64,000 nucleotides of DNA, taken from the NCBI GenBank assembly GCA_017507105.1, contig JAFWBM010000044.1, positions 19,846 to 83,845 on the forward strand. The letters run 5' to 3'. A model generated the notes under the pieces. That model did no database searches. It was not told where the DNA came from and saw only the letters and a list, made by a program, of their open reading frames with translations. The DNA comes from Bacteroidaceae bacterium. GTDB taxonomy: Bacteria; Bacteroidota; Bacteroidia; Bacteroidales; Bacteroidaceae. This document shows, in pieces, positions 46,868 to 56,564 of the stretch; position 1 is the first letter of the stretch; every line of letters starts with the position of its first letter. Position numbers and translations under genes: made by a program.

Positions 46868-48838
46868 CTACAATTTTAACATCAATGATAGGTGCAAGCT
46901 ACGTCCTGCCATAGGATAATAGCGTATAATCTCGTAGTTTGTTCCGAGAATGTTCATGGCATCAATCTTTGCCGATAACACTCCACGACCCACGTTCCAA
47001 TCGTGCGATACCCACATAGAGTGGTCGTAATAAGCATCTACTCTGGTAGATGGTATATTCTGTGCAAGACGATAGCGATCGCCACTCCATACAAGTGAAT
47101 AGCCAATATCCAGAAGAGGTGTGTAGAGTGATGCAGCAAAAGAGCCTGAATGACGGGGAGTATATATAATCTGATGACCTTTGAACAAAGAGCCCTCGGT
47201 ATCATCTACCGCATACATATAGTTATATGCAGCAGATATCTTAAAGTCACACTTATCATTAACAGCAAAAGCTGATGAGAGATTTGTATCAAAACCGCTA
47301 AGTCGCACATCATTCACATTGCTCATCTTCCAAACAAAGATACCTGGAACGGCAACTATTTTATCTTTCACAGCACCATAATAAGCATCCATAGCAATAT
47401 TCATCTCTTTAAGTATGCTATTGGATGTATATGAATATGAGAGGCCGGCATTGAACATCCGGCTCTTCTCGGGACGCAATTTATAATTACCGCTCTCTCT
47501 ATAATAGAGGTCGTTAAATGTCGGCATACGGAAAATATCCTTGTATGAAGCGCGTAATGTCATACCCTTGCCAAAAGGAGAAAAAGCCACAGCTATTGAA
47601 GGCGAGAATCTACTCCTGTCCGGTGCCACCTCACCACTATTACTCCACTCCGAGGCATAACTATACAACAACGAAGCTGTTGCCGAGAAGTTGCTGAGAC
47701 TCAACTGCATGCTGGCAGCCGAGAGAATTGTTAGGCGCTCGGGCGACGAAGACATAGTATTATGTCTGTTTGATGTTCTCAATGTATTATAGAAGGCCTC
47801 TTCGCTTATGGCAAAGGAGAGCCATTCTGCTGCATACATAGCTATAGTATAAGAGAAATCGGTCTCGTGTTGTCTATATCTGTTACAATTATGTATTGCA
47901 GGCTGTTTGTTTCGGTTATACACATAATTATGTTTCAAAGCAGCCTTCATTCTTATAATGTTATTTGGTTGTAATTCGTAAAACAGTTGTCCGAATAGAT
48001 TTCTTGTAAGTAACCTTTCGCTGCTCAAGGGGTTGTCTACAATAACGGCACCAGGCACACCCTGCGACGAATTGTATGCATAGAGTTTTGCTCTGAAAAG
48101 ACTCCTTTTTCCACTCCAAGAAAAAGAGGTCTCGGCACGCATTGCCTCTATGTCCGAGTTCAACCTCTTACCTTTAATACTGCTTCTTAGATTTTCAATA
48201 TCGAAATTATATTTACCTCCAGACGTCATATAATCGGTAAACAGCGACATACGCCATCCTTTACCTAGAAGACGACCACACTGTATTGCAGCCTGATATG
48301 TATTAAACGAACCGGTACACAATGAGACATTCAAATTGTTACTTCTGGGCATAGCAGTCTCTACAAACAACGTTGCAGCTGATGCCAGTACACGTGCCGG
48401 ACGATAAATATCATTGCCTTGCCCAATCGTAAGTTGAACTCCCTCGAGGTTGTCTGTAGAGAAACGACCGAGGTCAACCTGACCACTCTGACAATCTCCT
48501 ATCGCAACACCATCATAGAAGACAGCTGTATGTTGTGCGCCCATTCCCCGCACCGAGACAGTCTTTAGGCCACCCACTCCACCATAATCTTTTACAGTAA
48601 CTCCACTCATAAATTTCATGGCATCGCCAACATTCGTGACACCCAGGCGCCTTAGTTCATCGGCATCTATCTGCTGCGATGGCGCGGCACTATGAGTGGC
48701 CCCAATCCGCACCCCACTCACTATCAATGTATCCAACATGGAATGTATTGTATCTACCTGCAAGAAAGCCTTGCATGTAGAAGCCGACAATAACATACAT
48801 CCTGTAATACAGGATATGAGAATGCGATAGAGACGCAT
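46868..48838 (-). CDS. btuB: TonB-dependent cobalamin receptor, BtuB type
   Basis: From ATG 48838 (MRLYRILISC) the protein has 656 residues. The open frame runs back to 48949, but that part is the riboswitch expression platform. A signal peptide is followed by a TonB-box-like DTLIVSG, the plug (LGVTNVGDAMKFMSGVTVKDYG, SVRGMGAQHTAVFYDGVAIGD, VQLTIGQGND) and a barrel ending in SLMLKL. The stretches RMPTFNDLYYRESGNYKLRPEKS and NVNDVRLSGFDTNL are typical of TonB-dependent vitamin receptors. It is the first gene after the cobalamin riboswitch and lies 22 bp before the BtuG-like gene. Confidence 0.9.
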   Translation of the reverse strand: MRLYRILISCITGCMLLSASTCKAFLQVDTIHSMLDTLIVSGVRIGATHSAAPSQQIDADELRRLGVTNVGDAMKFMSGVTVKDYGGVGGLKTVSVRGMGAQHTAVFYDGVAIGDCQSGQVDLGRFSTDNLEGVQLTIGQGNDIYRPARVLASAATLFVETAMPRSNNLNVSLCTGSFNTYQAAIQCGRLLGKGWRMSLFTDYMTSGGKYNFDIENLRSSIKGKRLNSDIEAMRAETSFSWSGKRSLFRAKLYAYNSSQGVPGAVIVDNPLSSERLLTRNLFGQLFYELQPNNIIRMKAALKHNYVYNRNKQPAIHNCNRYRQHETDFSYTIAMYAAEWLSFAISEEAFYNTLRTSNRHNTMSSSPERLTILSAASMQLSLSNFSATASLLYSYASEWSNSGEVAPDRSRFSPSIAVAFSPFGKGMTLRASYKDIFRMPTFNDLYYRESGNYKLRPEKSRMFNAGLSYSYTSNSILKEMNIAMDAYYGAVKDKIVAVPGIFVWKMSNVNDVRLSGFDTNLSSAFAVNDKCDFKISAAYNYMYAVDDTEGSLFKGHQIIYTPRHSGSFAASLYTPLLDIGYSLVWSGDRYRLAQNIPSTRVDAYYDHSMWVSHDWNVGRGVLSAKIDAMNILGTNYEIIRYYPMAGRSLHLSLMLKL

Positions 48839-48905
48839 AATATTTAGTTGATATAAAACAATGACCCGTGCCTTTTCCTCGAAAGCAATATGGGCAATTG
48901 ACTCG

Positions 48906-49077
48906 TCTTGCAGGTCTTCTGACTTACTCTTTTCCATTCTCCTTCCCACCCTTTCGGGCAGTGGTATCAGATTGAATGAAAGCTTTTCCAGAGCTTACAG
49001 CAGCGGGACTGTACAGGATTCTCACCTGTTTCCCTTTTAATCCGCACTCTCGATAGAGAGCCTATGCGGAACAAGAC
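48906..49077 (-). ncRNA. Cobalamin riboswitch
   Basis: On the minus strand P1 pairs GTCTTG (49072-49077) with CAAGAC (48906-48911). Between them stand the conserved blocks of the cobalamin riboswitch: GGGAAACAGGTGAGAATCC, then CAGTCCCGCTGCTGTAAG (the B12 box region), the CCGAAAGGGTGGGAAGG arm and GTCAGAAGACCTGC. It lies 68 bp before the btuB start and should lower expression when adenosyl- or other cobalamin is plentiful. The B12-box is fully readable, so the call is firm. Confidence 0.95.
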
Positions 49078-49081
49078 ATTG

Positions 49082-49089
49082 CAAATATA
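49082..49089 (-). promoter_or_regulatory. -7 element of the cobalamin operon
   Basis: TATATTTG matches TAnnTTTG. It lies 5 bp before P1 of the riboswitch, so transcription would start at the first base of the aptamer or very close to it. No -33 TTTG is visible. Confidence 0.55.
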
Positions 49090-49163
49090 ATACAAGATTA
49101 TTAAATCTTACATTAATCAGAATAAAAAATATTGTAGTCTTATAAAATAGGATTTCGATTATG

Positions 49164-49186
49164 GTATGAAACAGGTTGTTTCATAC
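49164..49186 (-). terminator. Possible terminator after tatD
   Basis: Ten-bp perfect arms (49164-49173 and 49177-49186) with a 3-nt loop lie 37 bp past the tatD stop and before the cobalamin promoter. A strong U-tract is lacking. Confidence 0.5.
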
Positions 49187-49222
49187 ATTTATTCAGTTTA
49201 AAACAATAAAACTCCCTCGCAG

Positions 49223-50005
49223 TTATATCCTTGTAAAGATTTTTCGGGCATTGGCTGTTGTAATTGCAGCTACCGTCTCAAACGAAGTATTATAAAGATT
49301 GGCAAGAAACTTCGCCACCTCTACCACGTAGGAACTCTCGTTGCGACGTCCGCGATAAGGCACAGGTGCAAGATAGGGAGAATCGGTCTCAAGCACTATA
49401 CGCTCAAGAGACACCGCAGTTGCCAACACTTGAGGCAAGGTACTCTTCTTGTATGTAAGCACACCACCCACACCCAGCATGAAACCTGGAAACTCCAATA
49501 GAGCAGATGCCTCGTCAACATTACCCGAGAAGCAATGGAATATACCCGTCAATTCATCACTACGGTGAGAAGACATTATAGAATACAGCCTATCAAATGA
49601 ATTACGTGAATGTATCACCAATGGCAACCGTCGCTCTATTGCCCATTCTATTTGCTTCTCAAAAGCCTCTACCTGCTGTTGTTCATAGGTTCTATCCCAA
49701 TAAAAGTCAAGCCCCACCTCGCCTATAGCAATATAATCGTCATTACAATCCAATAAATTGTACATCTGAGCCAATTGCTCCTTATAATCATCTTTAACAT
49801 CTGTCGGGTGCAATCCTATCATAGAATGACATACTCCGGGATATCGTTTACACATTGCATCTATAGACTCAACACTGGAGATATCAATGCAAGGCAGACA
49901 CAGATGTCCCACTCCGGCCTCGAGTGCACGTGCCACTGCAGCATCACGGTCCTCGTCAAACTCCTCTACAAACAAATGCGTATGTGTGTCTATCAGCTCA
50001 ATCAT
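49223..50005 (-). CDS. tatD: TatD family metal-dependent hydrolase
   Basis: From ATG 50005 the protein has 260 residues. A GTG start 6 bp earlier is possible. Metal ligands are visible in order: DTHTHLF (first two His), GEVGLDFYWD (Glu), LVIHSRNSF, IFHCFSGN and ETDSPYLAP. TatD proteins are DNases and related esterases of the amidohydrolase fold, active in the cytoplasm. It is the last gene of a three-gene unit with a polyprenyl synthase and an unknown gene. Confidence 0.92.
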   Translation of the reverse strand: MIELIDTHTHLFVEEFDEDRDAAVARALEAGVGHLCLPCIDISSVESIDAMCKRYPGVCHSMIGLHPTDVKDDYKEQLAQMYNLLDCNDDYIAIGEVGLDFYWDRTYEQQQVEAFEKQIEWAIERRLPLVIHSRNSFDRLYSIMSSHRSDELTGIFHCFSGNVDEASALLEFPGFMLGVGGVLTYKKSTLPQVLATAVSLERIVLETDSPYLAPVPYRGRRNESSYVVEVAKFLANLYNTSFETVAAITTANARKIFTRI

Positions 50006-50041
50006 ATCCACAGGAAAGGTCTTATATAACCATTTTAAAAC

Positions 50042-50752
50042 TTATTCTTTTGATGCCGGCTTGCGATCAGTACGTGTATAGTATATCACTCCATATCGTG
50101 CGCAATTCTCGATACGTTCGGCAGAAGGCAAATTCGAGAAGGCCTCCTCTATCTGACTCCATACATCAATTATAATTTCATCGCATTCGGGACGCATCGC
50201 AGCTATATTGCGTAGAGCCTCGGCTGTACGTTGCTGCAAGGATTGCTGTCTTATATACATCTCCTTGAATATCTCATACTCAACCGATACACGTCCCATT
50301 GTCGGATTGTATATAGGTACACCGCCCTCGGCCTGACGACGTTTTTCACCTTCTATAATGCGGTTACCCCACTCAAGCACAGCTGTCTCGGTAAAAAGAT
50401 TTGGTACAGAATCCTCATCCGTTGGAAGAGCGTAGTAGGAACGTTTATTACGAGCTATCTCACCACGTAATATAGCCATACTGAGTACCTGGATAAAATG
50501 CGAAACATACATACGCGCACGTTTCAGTGCATTATCATATTTCTGGTTACCCCGTTTCGAAGACTGCTCGCTTACACACCTTTTGTATATCTCTACCTCA
50601 CGCGAGAAACGCTCAAGAAAAGTCTTCGCCTTATAGTAGGAGTTATGCGAGAGGACATTCATAAAGATACCGTTCTGCACACTGCTATCAATAGCCATGC
50701 GCAGTGCCCGTATACGTGCTTGGTCGGTTTTGGGTAATCGACGGTAAGGCAT
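50042..50752 (-). CDS. Conserved-looking protein of unknown function
   Basis: I do not recognise a named family. The protein has 236 residues, is highly charged (many Arg, Lys and Glu), and has no signal peptide or membrane helix. Long helices are likely (YYKAKTFLERFSREVEIYKR; EYEIFKEMYIRQQSLQQRTAEALRNIA). The N-terminal half ends with ARMYVSHFIQVLSMAILRGEI. It starts 8 bp after the polyprenyl synthase stop and ends 36 bp before tatD, so all three are probably one transcript. The base composition matches its neighbours, and it looks like a housekeeping Bacteroidales gene rather than an import. Confidence 0.8.
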   Translation of the reverse strand: MPYRRLPKTDQARIRALRMAIDSSVQNGIFMNVLSHNSYYKAKTFLERFSREVEIYKRCVSEQSSKRGNQKYDNALKRARMYVSHFIQVLSMAILRGEIARNKRSYYALPTDEDSVPNLFTETAVLEWGNRIIEGEKRRQAEGGVPIYNPTMGRVSVEYEIFKEMYIRQQSLQQRTAEALRNIAAMRPECDEIIIDVWSQIEEAFSNLPSAERIENCARYGVIYYTRTDRKPASKE

Positions 50753-50760
50753 CCGTTCTG

Positions 50761-51735
50761 TTACAGATTTCTATTCAACAACGAGTCTACAAAGCTCTTC
50801 AACTCCACCTTGTTCTCTATTGGAAGTGATATAGCTTCGATATATGAATCGCACTTTGCAAAAAGTGTATTTATTCTCTCTTCGCAAACTTTCTTTATAT
50901 CCAATTCGTCATATATCGCAGTTATTGCGGCAATCTTCTCTTTTTCATCAAAACTCTCTCTTGACAGCCAATCATTAATTATTGCCCGTTGCTCGTCAGA
51001 AGCCTTCTCCAAAGCCTTGATAAGCAGGAAAGTCTTTTTATTGCATACTATATCGCCTCCTATTTTCTTTCCAAACAGATTGACATCGCCATATACGTCG
51101 AGAAGGTCGTCCTGCAACTGGAAAGCAACACCCATAGTCTCTCCATATGCATAGAGGTTAGCCAGGTCACTATCATTTGCACCTGCCAATATACCTCCCA
51201 TCTTAAGACTGGCAGCCATAAGCACCGAGGTCTTCAAGCGTATCATCTCGAGATACTCATCTTCTGTTACATCATCGCGAGTCTCGAACTCCATGTCAAA
51301 CTGTTGTCCCTCACCAATCTCTTTTGCAGTTTTTGTAAAGAGATCCAGCATTGCCTTAAGCTTATCTTCAGGAGACTTTGCAATGAACTCATAAGCAAGT
51401 ACCAACATTGTATCACCCGAAAGTATCGCAGCATTATCACCCCACTTGGCAGCTACAGTAGGTTTTCCGCGACGTATATCGGCACGATCCATCACATCGT
51501 CATGAATAAGAGTATAATTATGGTAAGTCTCCATAGCCACAGCAGGATACAATGCTGCATCTATATTCTCCTTATACATATTATAGGCCATTAGCAACAA
51601 CACAGGACGTACACGTTTGCCACTTTGCGACAAGGTATAAGTTATAGGACGATACAACTCCTTAGGATGATGTTCTATCTCGAGTGCAGATATAAACTCG
51701 TTGACTCTCTCTCTTACTTGTTCCCAGTTATACAT
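50761..51735 (-). CDS. Polyprenyl diphosphate synthase
   Basis: The protein has 324 residues. The first Asp-rich motif is DDVMDRADIRRGKP (DDxxD), the second DDLLDVYGD, with the family's GKRVRPVLLLMAYN before them. It condenses isopentenyl diphosphate onto an allylic diphosphate in the cytoplasm. A Tyr stands five residues before the first DDxxD (YTLIHDD), a position where bulky residues shorten the product, so a C15-C20 product is possible, but chain length is uncertain. A TATCTTTG box (51782-51789, minus) is a likely -7 element. IspH in the next cluster supplies the same pathway. Confidence 0.9.
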   Translation of the reverse strand: MYNWEQVRERVNEFISALEIEHHPKELYRPITYTLSQSGKRVRPVLLLMAYNMYKENIDAALYPAVAMETYHNYTLIHDDVMDRADIRRGKPTVAAKWGDNAAILSGDTMLVLAYEFIAKSPEDKLKAMLDLFTKTAKEIGEGQQFDMEFETRDDVTEDEYLEMIRLKTSVLMAASLKMGGILAGANDSDLANLYAYGETMGVAFQLQDDLLDVYGDVNLFGKKIGGDIVCNKKTFLLIKALEKASDEQRAIINDWLSRESFDEKEKIAAITAIYDELDIKKVCEERINTLFAKCDSYIEAISLPIENKVELKSFVDSLLNRNL

Positions 51736-52002
51736 AATGAAATATTTTATAGCACTACTGCTTTACGTTTGCGATTTATCGCAAAGATAGGAATTTAATT
51801 TTTATCTATAATACTTTTTCAACATATTTAAGAAGCTCCAACATACTATAAAGTACATTAACCACGTTTTATTGTGAGAAGAGAAATAACGGTATATCTT
51901 TTTAGGTAAAAAAGCCACTCCATTTCTCGCATGCAACAATAAAATTATATATCTTCGCAGTAACAAACCTTTTTTACAAGGTACTGCACAATACAGATAC
52001 CG

Positions 52003-52980
52003 ATGAAAGTGTATATAAGATTATTTATCATATCATTATTGTTCCCATTTGCAGTGAACGCACAAGATGCAGGTACATCCTTTAATTTCCTGCACCTGCC
52101 CTACTCATCACATGCTGCTGCACTTGGCGGTAGCAATATATCCTTGCCCGACGACGAGATTATGTTGGCAATACATAACCCGGCATTGCTACCCAATATA
52201 TCGGATAAGTCGTTAGGATTATCATATATGTCATATATGAGCGACAGCAAGATTGCCGGTGCTGCTTTCAACATGAATTTCGGTGAGCGTTCGTCTGCAG
52301 CCATTGCTGCACGTTATGTCGACTATGGTTCATTTGATGGGTATACACCCGACAACATCTCAACGGGAACATTCGCAGCAAAAGATATTGAGATGGACAT
52401 CATATACAGCTATCTGCTTGGAGGACGTTGGAGCGGTGGAGTTGCCGGCAAATTTATATATTCCAAGTATGAGAGCTACACCTCAATAGCATTAGGTGTG
52501 GACCTGGGAATAAATTACTACGACGAGGATGGTGATTTTTCGGCATCTATTGTACTACGTAATCTGGGCGGTCAGGTCAAAAGTTTCGAAGAGAAGAACG
52601 AGAAACTTCCTTTCGATCTTCAGTTCGGCGTCACCAAGCGACTTGCACATGCCCCCATACGCCTCTCGGCCACAATTGTGAACATGCACAAATGGAGCAA
52701 AGATGACTTCTACAATGCCGATGGCAGCGAAGACAGTTTCTCCGAACTATTGTTAAAGCATTTTGTATTCGGAGCCGACGTGCTCCTTGGAAATAGTTTT
52801 CATGTATCACTTGGATATAATTACATAATCAGTAAAGAGCTATCGGCCGAAGGGACAAAATGGGACGGACTGACTGCAGGAGCAGGCCTCTCATTGAAAA
52901 AGATAAAATTGGGGATGTCGTACAGCAAACTACATATATCCTCTTCTTCACTGATGTTCAATGCATCATATAGCCTTTGA
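52003..52980 (+). CDS. porQ: Type IX secretion system protein PorQ
   Basis: The protein has 325 residues. A signal peptide ends at VNAQD. The sequence then shows SFNFLHLPYSSHAAALGGSNIS, IHNPALLPN and long alternating beta strands of an outer membrane FadL/PorV-like barrel, ending in FNASYSL. PorQ belongs to the attachment complex of the type IX secretion system and helps release and anchor secreted cargo. In Bacteroidales it commonly lies before cmk, as here (19 bp gap). A TATCTTCG box at 51950-51957 is a likely -7 element. No other T9SS gene is in the window. Confidence 0.9.
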   Translation: MKVYIRLFIISLLFPFAVNAQDAGTSFNFLHLPYSSHAAALGGSNISLPDDEIMLAIHNPALLPNISDKSLGLSYMSYMSDSKIAGAAFNMNFGERSSAAIAARYVDYGSFDGYTPDNISTGTFAAKDIEMDIIYSYLLGGRWSGGVAGKFIYSKYESYTSIALGVDLGINYYDEDGDFSASIVLRNLGGQVKSFEEKNEKLPFDLQFGVTKRLAHAPIRLSATIVNMHKWSKDDFYNADGSEDSFSELLLKHFVFGADVLLGNSFHVSLGYNYIISKELSAEGTKWDGLTAGAGLSLKKIKLGMSYSKLHISSSSLMFNASYSL

Positions 52981-52999
52981 AACGATATAAACACATAAT

Positions 53000-53692
53000 A
53001 TGAAAAGAATAATTATAGCAATAGACGGTTTCTCGTCATGTGGTAAAAGCACAATGGCAAAGTCATTGGCACGCAACATAGGTTATCTCTACTTCGACAG
53101 TGGAGCCATGTATCGTGCAGTTGCACTATTTTGTCTGAATAACAACCTTGTAAACAGTGATGGTATTGACGTAAACAACCTGCGCAGCAGAATGAATGAG
53201 ATAAAGATTTCATTCGAGGCCGATCCTATAACAAAAAACTCCATCACCCTGCTTAACGGAAAGGATGTAGAGAAAGATATACGTTCATTAGAGGTATCCC
53301 GTATTGTAAGCCAGATTGCGGCTTTGGATTTTGTACGCGCCGACATGATTGAACAGCAGCGTTGCATGGGTAAGGCAAAAGGTATAGTCATGGATGGACG
53401 TGATATAGGTACAACAGTATTTCCCGATGCCGAGATGAAGGTCTTTGTTACTGCGTCAGCCGAAGTAAGAGCACAGAGACGCTACGACGAGATAATAGCA
53501 CGTGGCGACAAAGCCGACTACAACGAGATACTCGAGAATGTACAGCAACGCGACCATATTGACCAAACACGCGAGGTAAGCCCGTTGCGCAAAGCAGATG
53601 ACGCATTGCTGCTCGACAACAGCCATATGACTAGAGAAGAGCAAGAGCAGTGGTTACTCACCCTATTTAAAAAGATAACAGAAGAATGTTAA
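53000..53692 (+). CDS. cmk: Cytidylate kinase
   Basis: The protein has 230 residues. The P-loop GFSSCGKSTMAKSLA is followed by FDSGAMYRAVALF, VMDGRDIGTTVFPDAEMKVFVTAS and RDHIDQTREVSPLRKADDAL, all typical of Cmk. It phosphorylates CMP and dCMP. It overlaps ispH by 7 bp, showing translational coupling. Confidence 0.95.
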   Translation: MKRIIIAIDGFSSCGKSTMAKSLARNIGYLYFDSGAMYRAVALFCLNNNLVNSDGIDVNNLRSRMNEIKISFEADPITKNSITLLNGKDVEKDIRSLEVSRIVSQIAALDFVRADMIEQQRCMGKAKGIVMDGRDIGTTVFPDAEMKVFVTASAEVRAQRRYDEIIARGDKADYNEILENVQQRDHIDQTREVSPLRKADDALLLDNSHMTREEQEQWLLTLFKKITEEC

Positions 53693-54567
53693 AGATAGAG
53701 ATTGACGAACAGTCGGGATTCTGTTTCGGTGTAACCACTGCAATACAGAAGGCCGAAGAGGAACTTGCCAAAGGAGAGCCTCTCTACTGTTTGGGTGATA
53801 TAGTACATAATGGAAAGGAGTGCGAAAGGCTGAAACGCATGGGGCTCATCACAATAAACCATGCAGCATTTGCCCAGTTGCACAATGCAAAAGTCCTGCT
53901 ACGTGCACATGGAGAGCCTCCCGAAACTTACGAGATTGCCAGACGTAATAACCTGCACCTGATTGATGCAACCTGCCCGGTAGTGCTCAAACTGCAACAA
54001 CGCATAAAAAAGAAATGGCAAGAGAGCGAAAAGGAAAACAGGCAGATTATAATTCATGGCCAAGCCGGTCATGCCGAAGTACTGGGACTCGTGGGACAGA
54101 CACGTGGCGAAGCCATCGTCATTGAAGAGGCACAACAGTTGGATAGAATCTCACCAGACAAGGATACATACATATACTCCCAGACCACAAAGTCTTTAGA
54201 CGGATACACCAGAATCGTTGAAGCCATCCGAGAGCGTGTCTCCACAACATGCAAGGTCGAATATTTCGACACAGTCTGCCGTCGTGTATCGAACCGAATG
54301 AGTGGAATAAGCAAATTTGCAGGAGAACACCAACTGGTATTTTTTGTAAGCGGACGAAAAAGCTCCAACGGAAAGATACTATTTGACAAATGCAAAAGTA
54401 CAAATCCCAACACCTACCATATAGAGGGGCCGCAAGAGATAGATTTCACACTTACCAATGGAGTTGAGAGCATTGGAATATGCGGTGCAACCTCAACACC
54501 AAAATGGCTTATGGAAGATTGTAGACAAGCAATTTTAAACTATAATAACAAAAAAGATGAAGAATAA
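53686..54567 (+). CDS. ispH: 4-hydroxy-3-methylbut-2-enyl diphosphate reductase
   Basis: The protein has 293 residues. The three iron-sulfur cysteines are Cys13 (SGFCFGV), Cys97 (DATCPVV) and Cys198 (FDTVCRR). [11 protein letters not shown] and [10 protein letters not shown] are also typical of IspH. It performs the last step of the MEP isoprenoid pathway, giving IPP and DMAPP for the polyprenyl synthase. It overlaps pfkA by 11 bp. Confidence 0.95.
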   Translation: MLKIEIDEQSGFCFGVTTAIQKAEEELAKGEPLYCLGDIVHNGKECERLKRMGLITINHAAFAQLHNAKVLLRAHGEPPETYEIARRNNLHLIDATCPVVLKLQQRIKKKWQESEKENRQIIIHGQAGHAEVLGLVGQTRGEAIVIEEAQQLDRISPDKDTYIYSQTTKSLDGYTRIVEAIRERVSTTCKVEYFDTVCRRVSNRMSGISKFAGEHQLVFFVSGRKSSNGKILFDKCKSTNPNTYHIEGPQEIDFTLTNGVESIGICGATSTPKWLMEDCRQAILNYNNKKDEE

Positions 54568-55543
54568 GATCAATTGCGTCGGCGTACTCACATCGGGTGG
54601 CGACGCTCCGGGCATGAATGCAGCTATCCGTGCGGTCACACGTGCATGCATCTATCATGGAATTAAAGTCAAGGGTATCTATCGCGGATACAAAGGCCTC
54701 ATTACAGGCGAAATAAAAGAGTTCAGGACCGAGGATGTCAGCAATATCATCCAACGTGGAGGTACAATTCTGAAGACAAGCCGCTGTCCCGAGTTCAAAA
54801 CCGAGGAGGGACGCGCAAAGGCATATGACATGCTTCAAGAACAAGGAATTGATGCTTTGGTAGTAATTGGCGGTGACGGTTCTATCACAGGTGCATACAA
54901 TCTTGCACGCGAATACGACATACCATGTATTGCACTTCCCGGCACCATCGATAACGACCTCTACGGCACCGACACAACCATAGGTTACGATACAGCGTTG
55001 AACACAATCATGGAGTGTGTCGATAAGATACGTGACACTGCATCCTCTCACGAGCGCCTCTTCATTGTAGAGGTTATGGGACGTGACGCCGGTTTCCTTG
55101 CACTTAACGGTACCATTGCAACAGGCGCCGAGGCTTGTGTACTTCCCGAAATTGACCCCGAGTTCGAGACCATAAACAAATTCATTGCAAACGGTCTGCG
55201 CCGCACGAAGAGCAGCAGTATCGTATTGTTTGCCGAGGGACGCGAAAAAGATTACAACATAATGGAGGTTGCCGAGGGTATGCGCGAGCGTTTCCCCGAA
55301 CTCGACGTACGTGTATCAATACTTGGATATTTGCAACGTGGCGGCAGTCCCACAGCCAACGACCGTATCCTTGCCAGCCGACTTGGAGTCGCTGCAATAG
55401 ATGCACTTCTAGAGGGACAGCGTAATGTCATGATTGGAAGTCGCAACAACGAAATTGTATATATACCATTTACAAAGGCAATCAAGGATGACAAGCCTCT
55501 TGACCGCGATGCAGTACGTGCACAGGAGATTCTTGCATCATAA
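54557..55543 (+). CDS. pfkA: ATP-dependent 6-phosphofructokinase
   Basis: The protein has 328 residues. It shows [29 protein letters not shown] and [19 protein letters not shown]. The Gly residues in GGDGS and GTIDND indicate the ATP-using rather than the pyrophosphate-using type. [10 protein letters not shown] is the usual substrate motif. It commits fructose 6-phosphate to glycolysis. It is the last gene of the porQ-cmk-ispH-pfkA run. Confidence 0.95.
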   Translation: MKNKINCVGVLTSGGDAPGMNAAIRAVTRACIYHGIKVKGIYRGYKGLITGEIKEFRTEDVSNIIQRGGTILKTSRCPEFKTEEGRAKAYDMLQEQGIDALVVIGGDGSITGAYNLAREYDIPCIALPGTIDNDLYGTDTTIGYDTALNTIMECVDKIRDTASSHERLFIVEVMGRDAGFLALNGTIATGAEACVLPEIDPEFETINKFIANGLRRTKSSSIVLFAEGREKDYNIMEVAEGMRERFPELDVRVSILGYLQRGGSPTANDRILASRLGVAAIDALLEGQRNVMIGSRNNEIVYIPFTKAIKDDKPLDRDAVRAQEILAS

Positions 55544-55598
55544 TTATCATGCACTACATCCATGCGGCATAATATATAAATAGTTGTTATTCCGCTAC

Positions 55599-55643
55599 AA
55601 AAATATAGATAGCCCAACCACTTGTTGGGCTATCTATATTTTT
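55599..55643. terminator. Bidirectional terminator
   Basis: Perfect 20-bp arms (55599-55618 and 55624-55643) with a 5-nt loop and a T-run on the plus side lie between pfkA and the convergent radical SAM gene. Confidence 0.9.
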
Positions 55644-55649
55644 TGCTTT

Positions 55650-56489
55650 CTATTTTCTGAAACGCTTGGTAACATTGGCATATCCGCAGCGGCGACAAAG
55701 AGGCTCAACAGCTATGTGACGCGAGAAACCATCAAAGATTGCCCTTGCACGCGGCGATTCAAGAACTGCATCCAACGACTCTGAAAAGATATTCCCCAGC
55801 ACCATCTCCCCTGCATGGTCGAGACAACAAGGAACCACGCTGCCATCGACCAGAATACCTATTTGGTTACGCAAAGCATAGCAGAAAGACTCCTCTGAAA
55901 CATATTCATCACGCTCGGTATCGGGCCACTCAAACATACCGTCATACTCCAAATATAGGTTTTCTGCCACTCGCCAGCCATCATAACGCTCGGTCCACCC
56001 AGTAGGCACATATTGAGATATAAGAGTCTTAATCTCTTCATTGGCACTATCGTATCCCCCACCGTTCCACAATCGTAAAACCACAACAATTCCACGCCTT
56101 GCAGCCTCTAGAGAGAACTGCATCACACCATCTATATACTCATGCAGATTATCGCGTCCATTACCCTCGTGCGAATGTAGCGAAATCTGCACTTTGTGCG
56201 GCATAGCCTCAATTACCTTTTGGGCCCCCGACAACAATGTACCGTTTGTTGTAAGCACCGGGACGAATCCCTTATCTCGCGCCACAGCAATGAACTGCGG
56301 CAAGAGTGGGTGCAACAATGGCTCTCCCATAAGATGGAAATAGAGAAATTTCACCTTGCCACGTAATGAATCTGTTATATTATCAAACTCCTCATATGTC
56401 AAGCTGCGCTTGACCCTCTTGGTCTTGGGGCAAAATATACAATTCAAATTACATATATTAGTTATCTCAAGATAACACCGCGTAATCAT
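55650..56489 (-). CDS. Radical SAM/SPASM domain protein
   Basis: From ATG 56489 (MITRCYLEITN) the protein has 279 residues. A TTG two codons earlier is less likely. The radical SAM cluster motif is CNLNCIFC (CxxxCxxC). A C-terminal SPASM-like set of cysteines (VVPCCLDHAGE; EPLCRRCGYAN) could bind a second cluster. LYFHLMGEPLLHP and VPVLTTNGTLL fit the SAM-binding barrel. No precursor peptide gene was seen next to it, so the substrate is unknown. A peptide or protein modifier is one option. Confidence 0.87.
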   Translation of the reverse strand: MITRCYLEITNICNLNCIFCPKTKRVKRSLTYEEFDNITDSLRGKVKFLYFHLMGEPLLHPLLPQFIAVARDKGFVPVLTTNGTLLSGAQKVIEAMPHKVQISLHSHEGNGRDNLHEYIDGVMQFSLEAARRGIVVVLRLWNGGGYDSANEEIKTLISQYVPTGWTERYDGWRVAENLYLEYDGMFEWPDTERDEYVSEESFCYALRNQIGILVDGSVVPCCLDHAGEMVLGNIFSESLDAVLESPRARAIFDGFSRHIAVEPLCRRCGYANVTKRFRK

Positions 56490-56522
56490 ATACAAAAATT
56501 ATTATATAAACTCTTCAAAGAT

Positions 56523-56563
56523 ACAATTAAGGAGGACTTCTGCTTGAAGTCCTCCTTAATTGT
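56523..56563 (-). terminator. Terminator directly after tRNA-Lys
   Basis: Arms 56523-56540 and 56546-56563 pair over 18 bp with a 5-nt loop. The stem begins one base after the tRNA end and separates the tRNA from the radical SAM gene. Confidence 0.8.
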
Positions 56564-56564
56564 G

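Noticed and set aside
48839..48949. Longer start for the btuB gene
   Set aside because: This part overlaps the cobalamin riboswitch and gives no signal peptide; the ATG at 48838 does.
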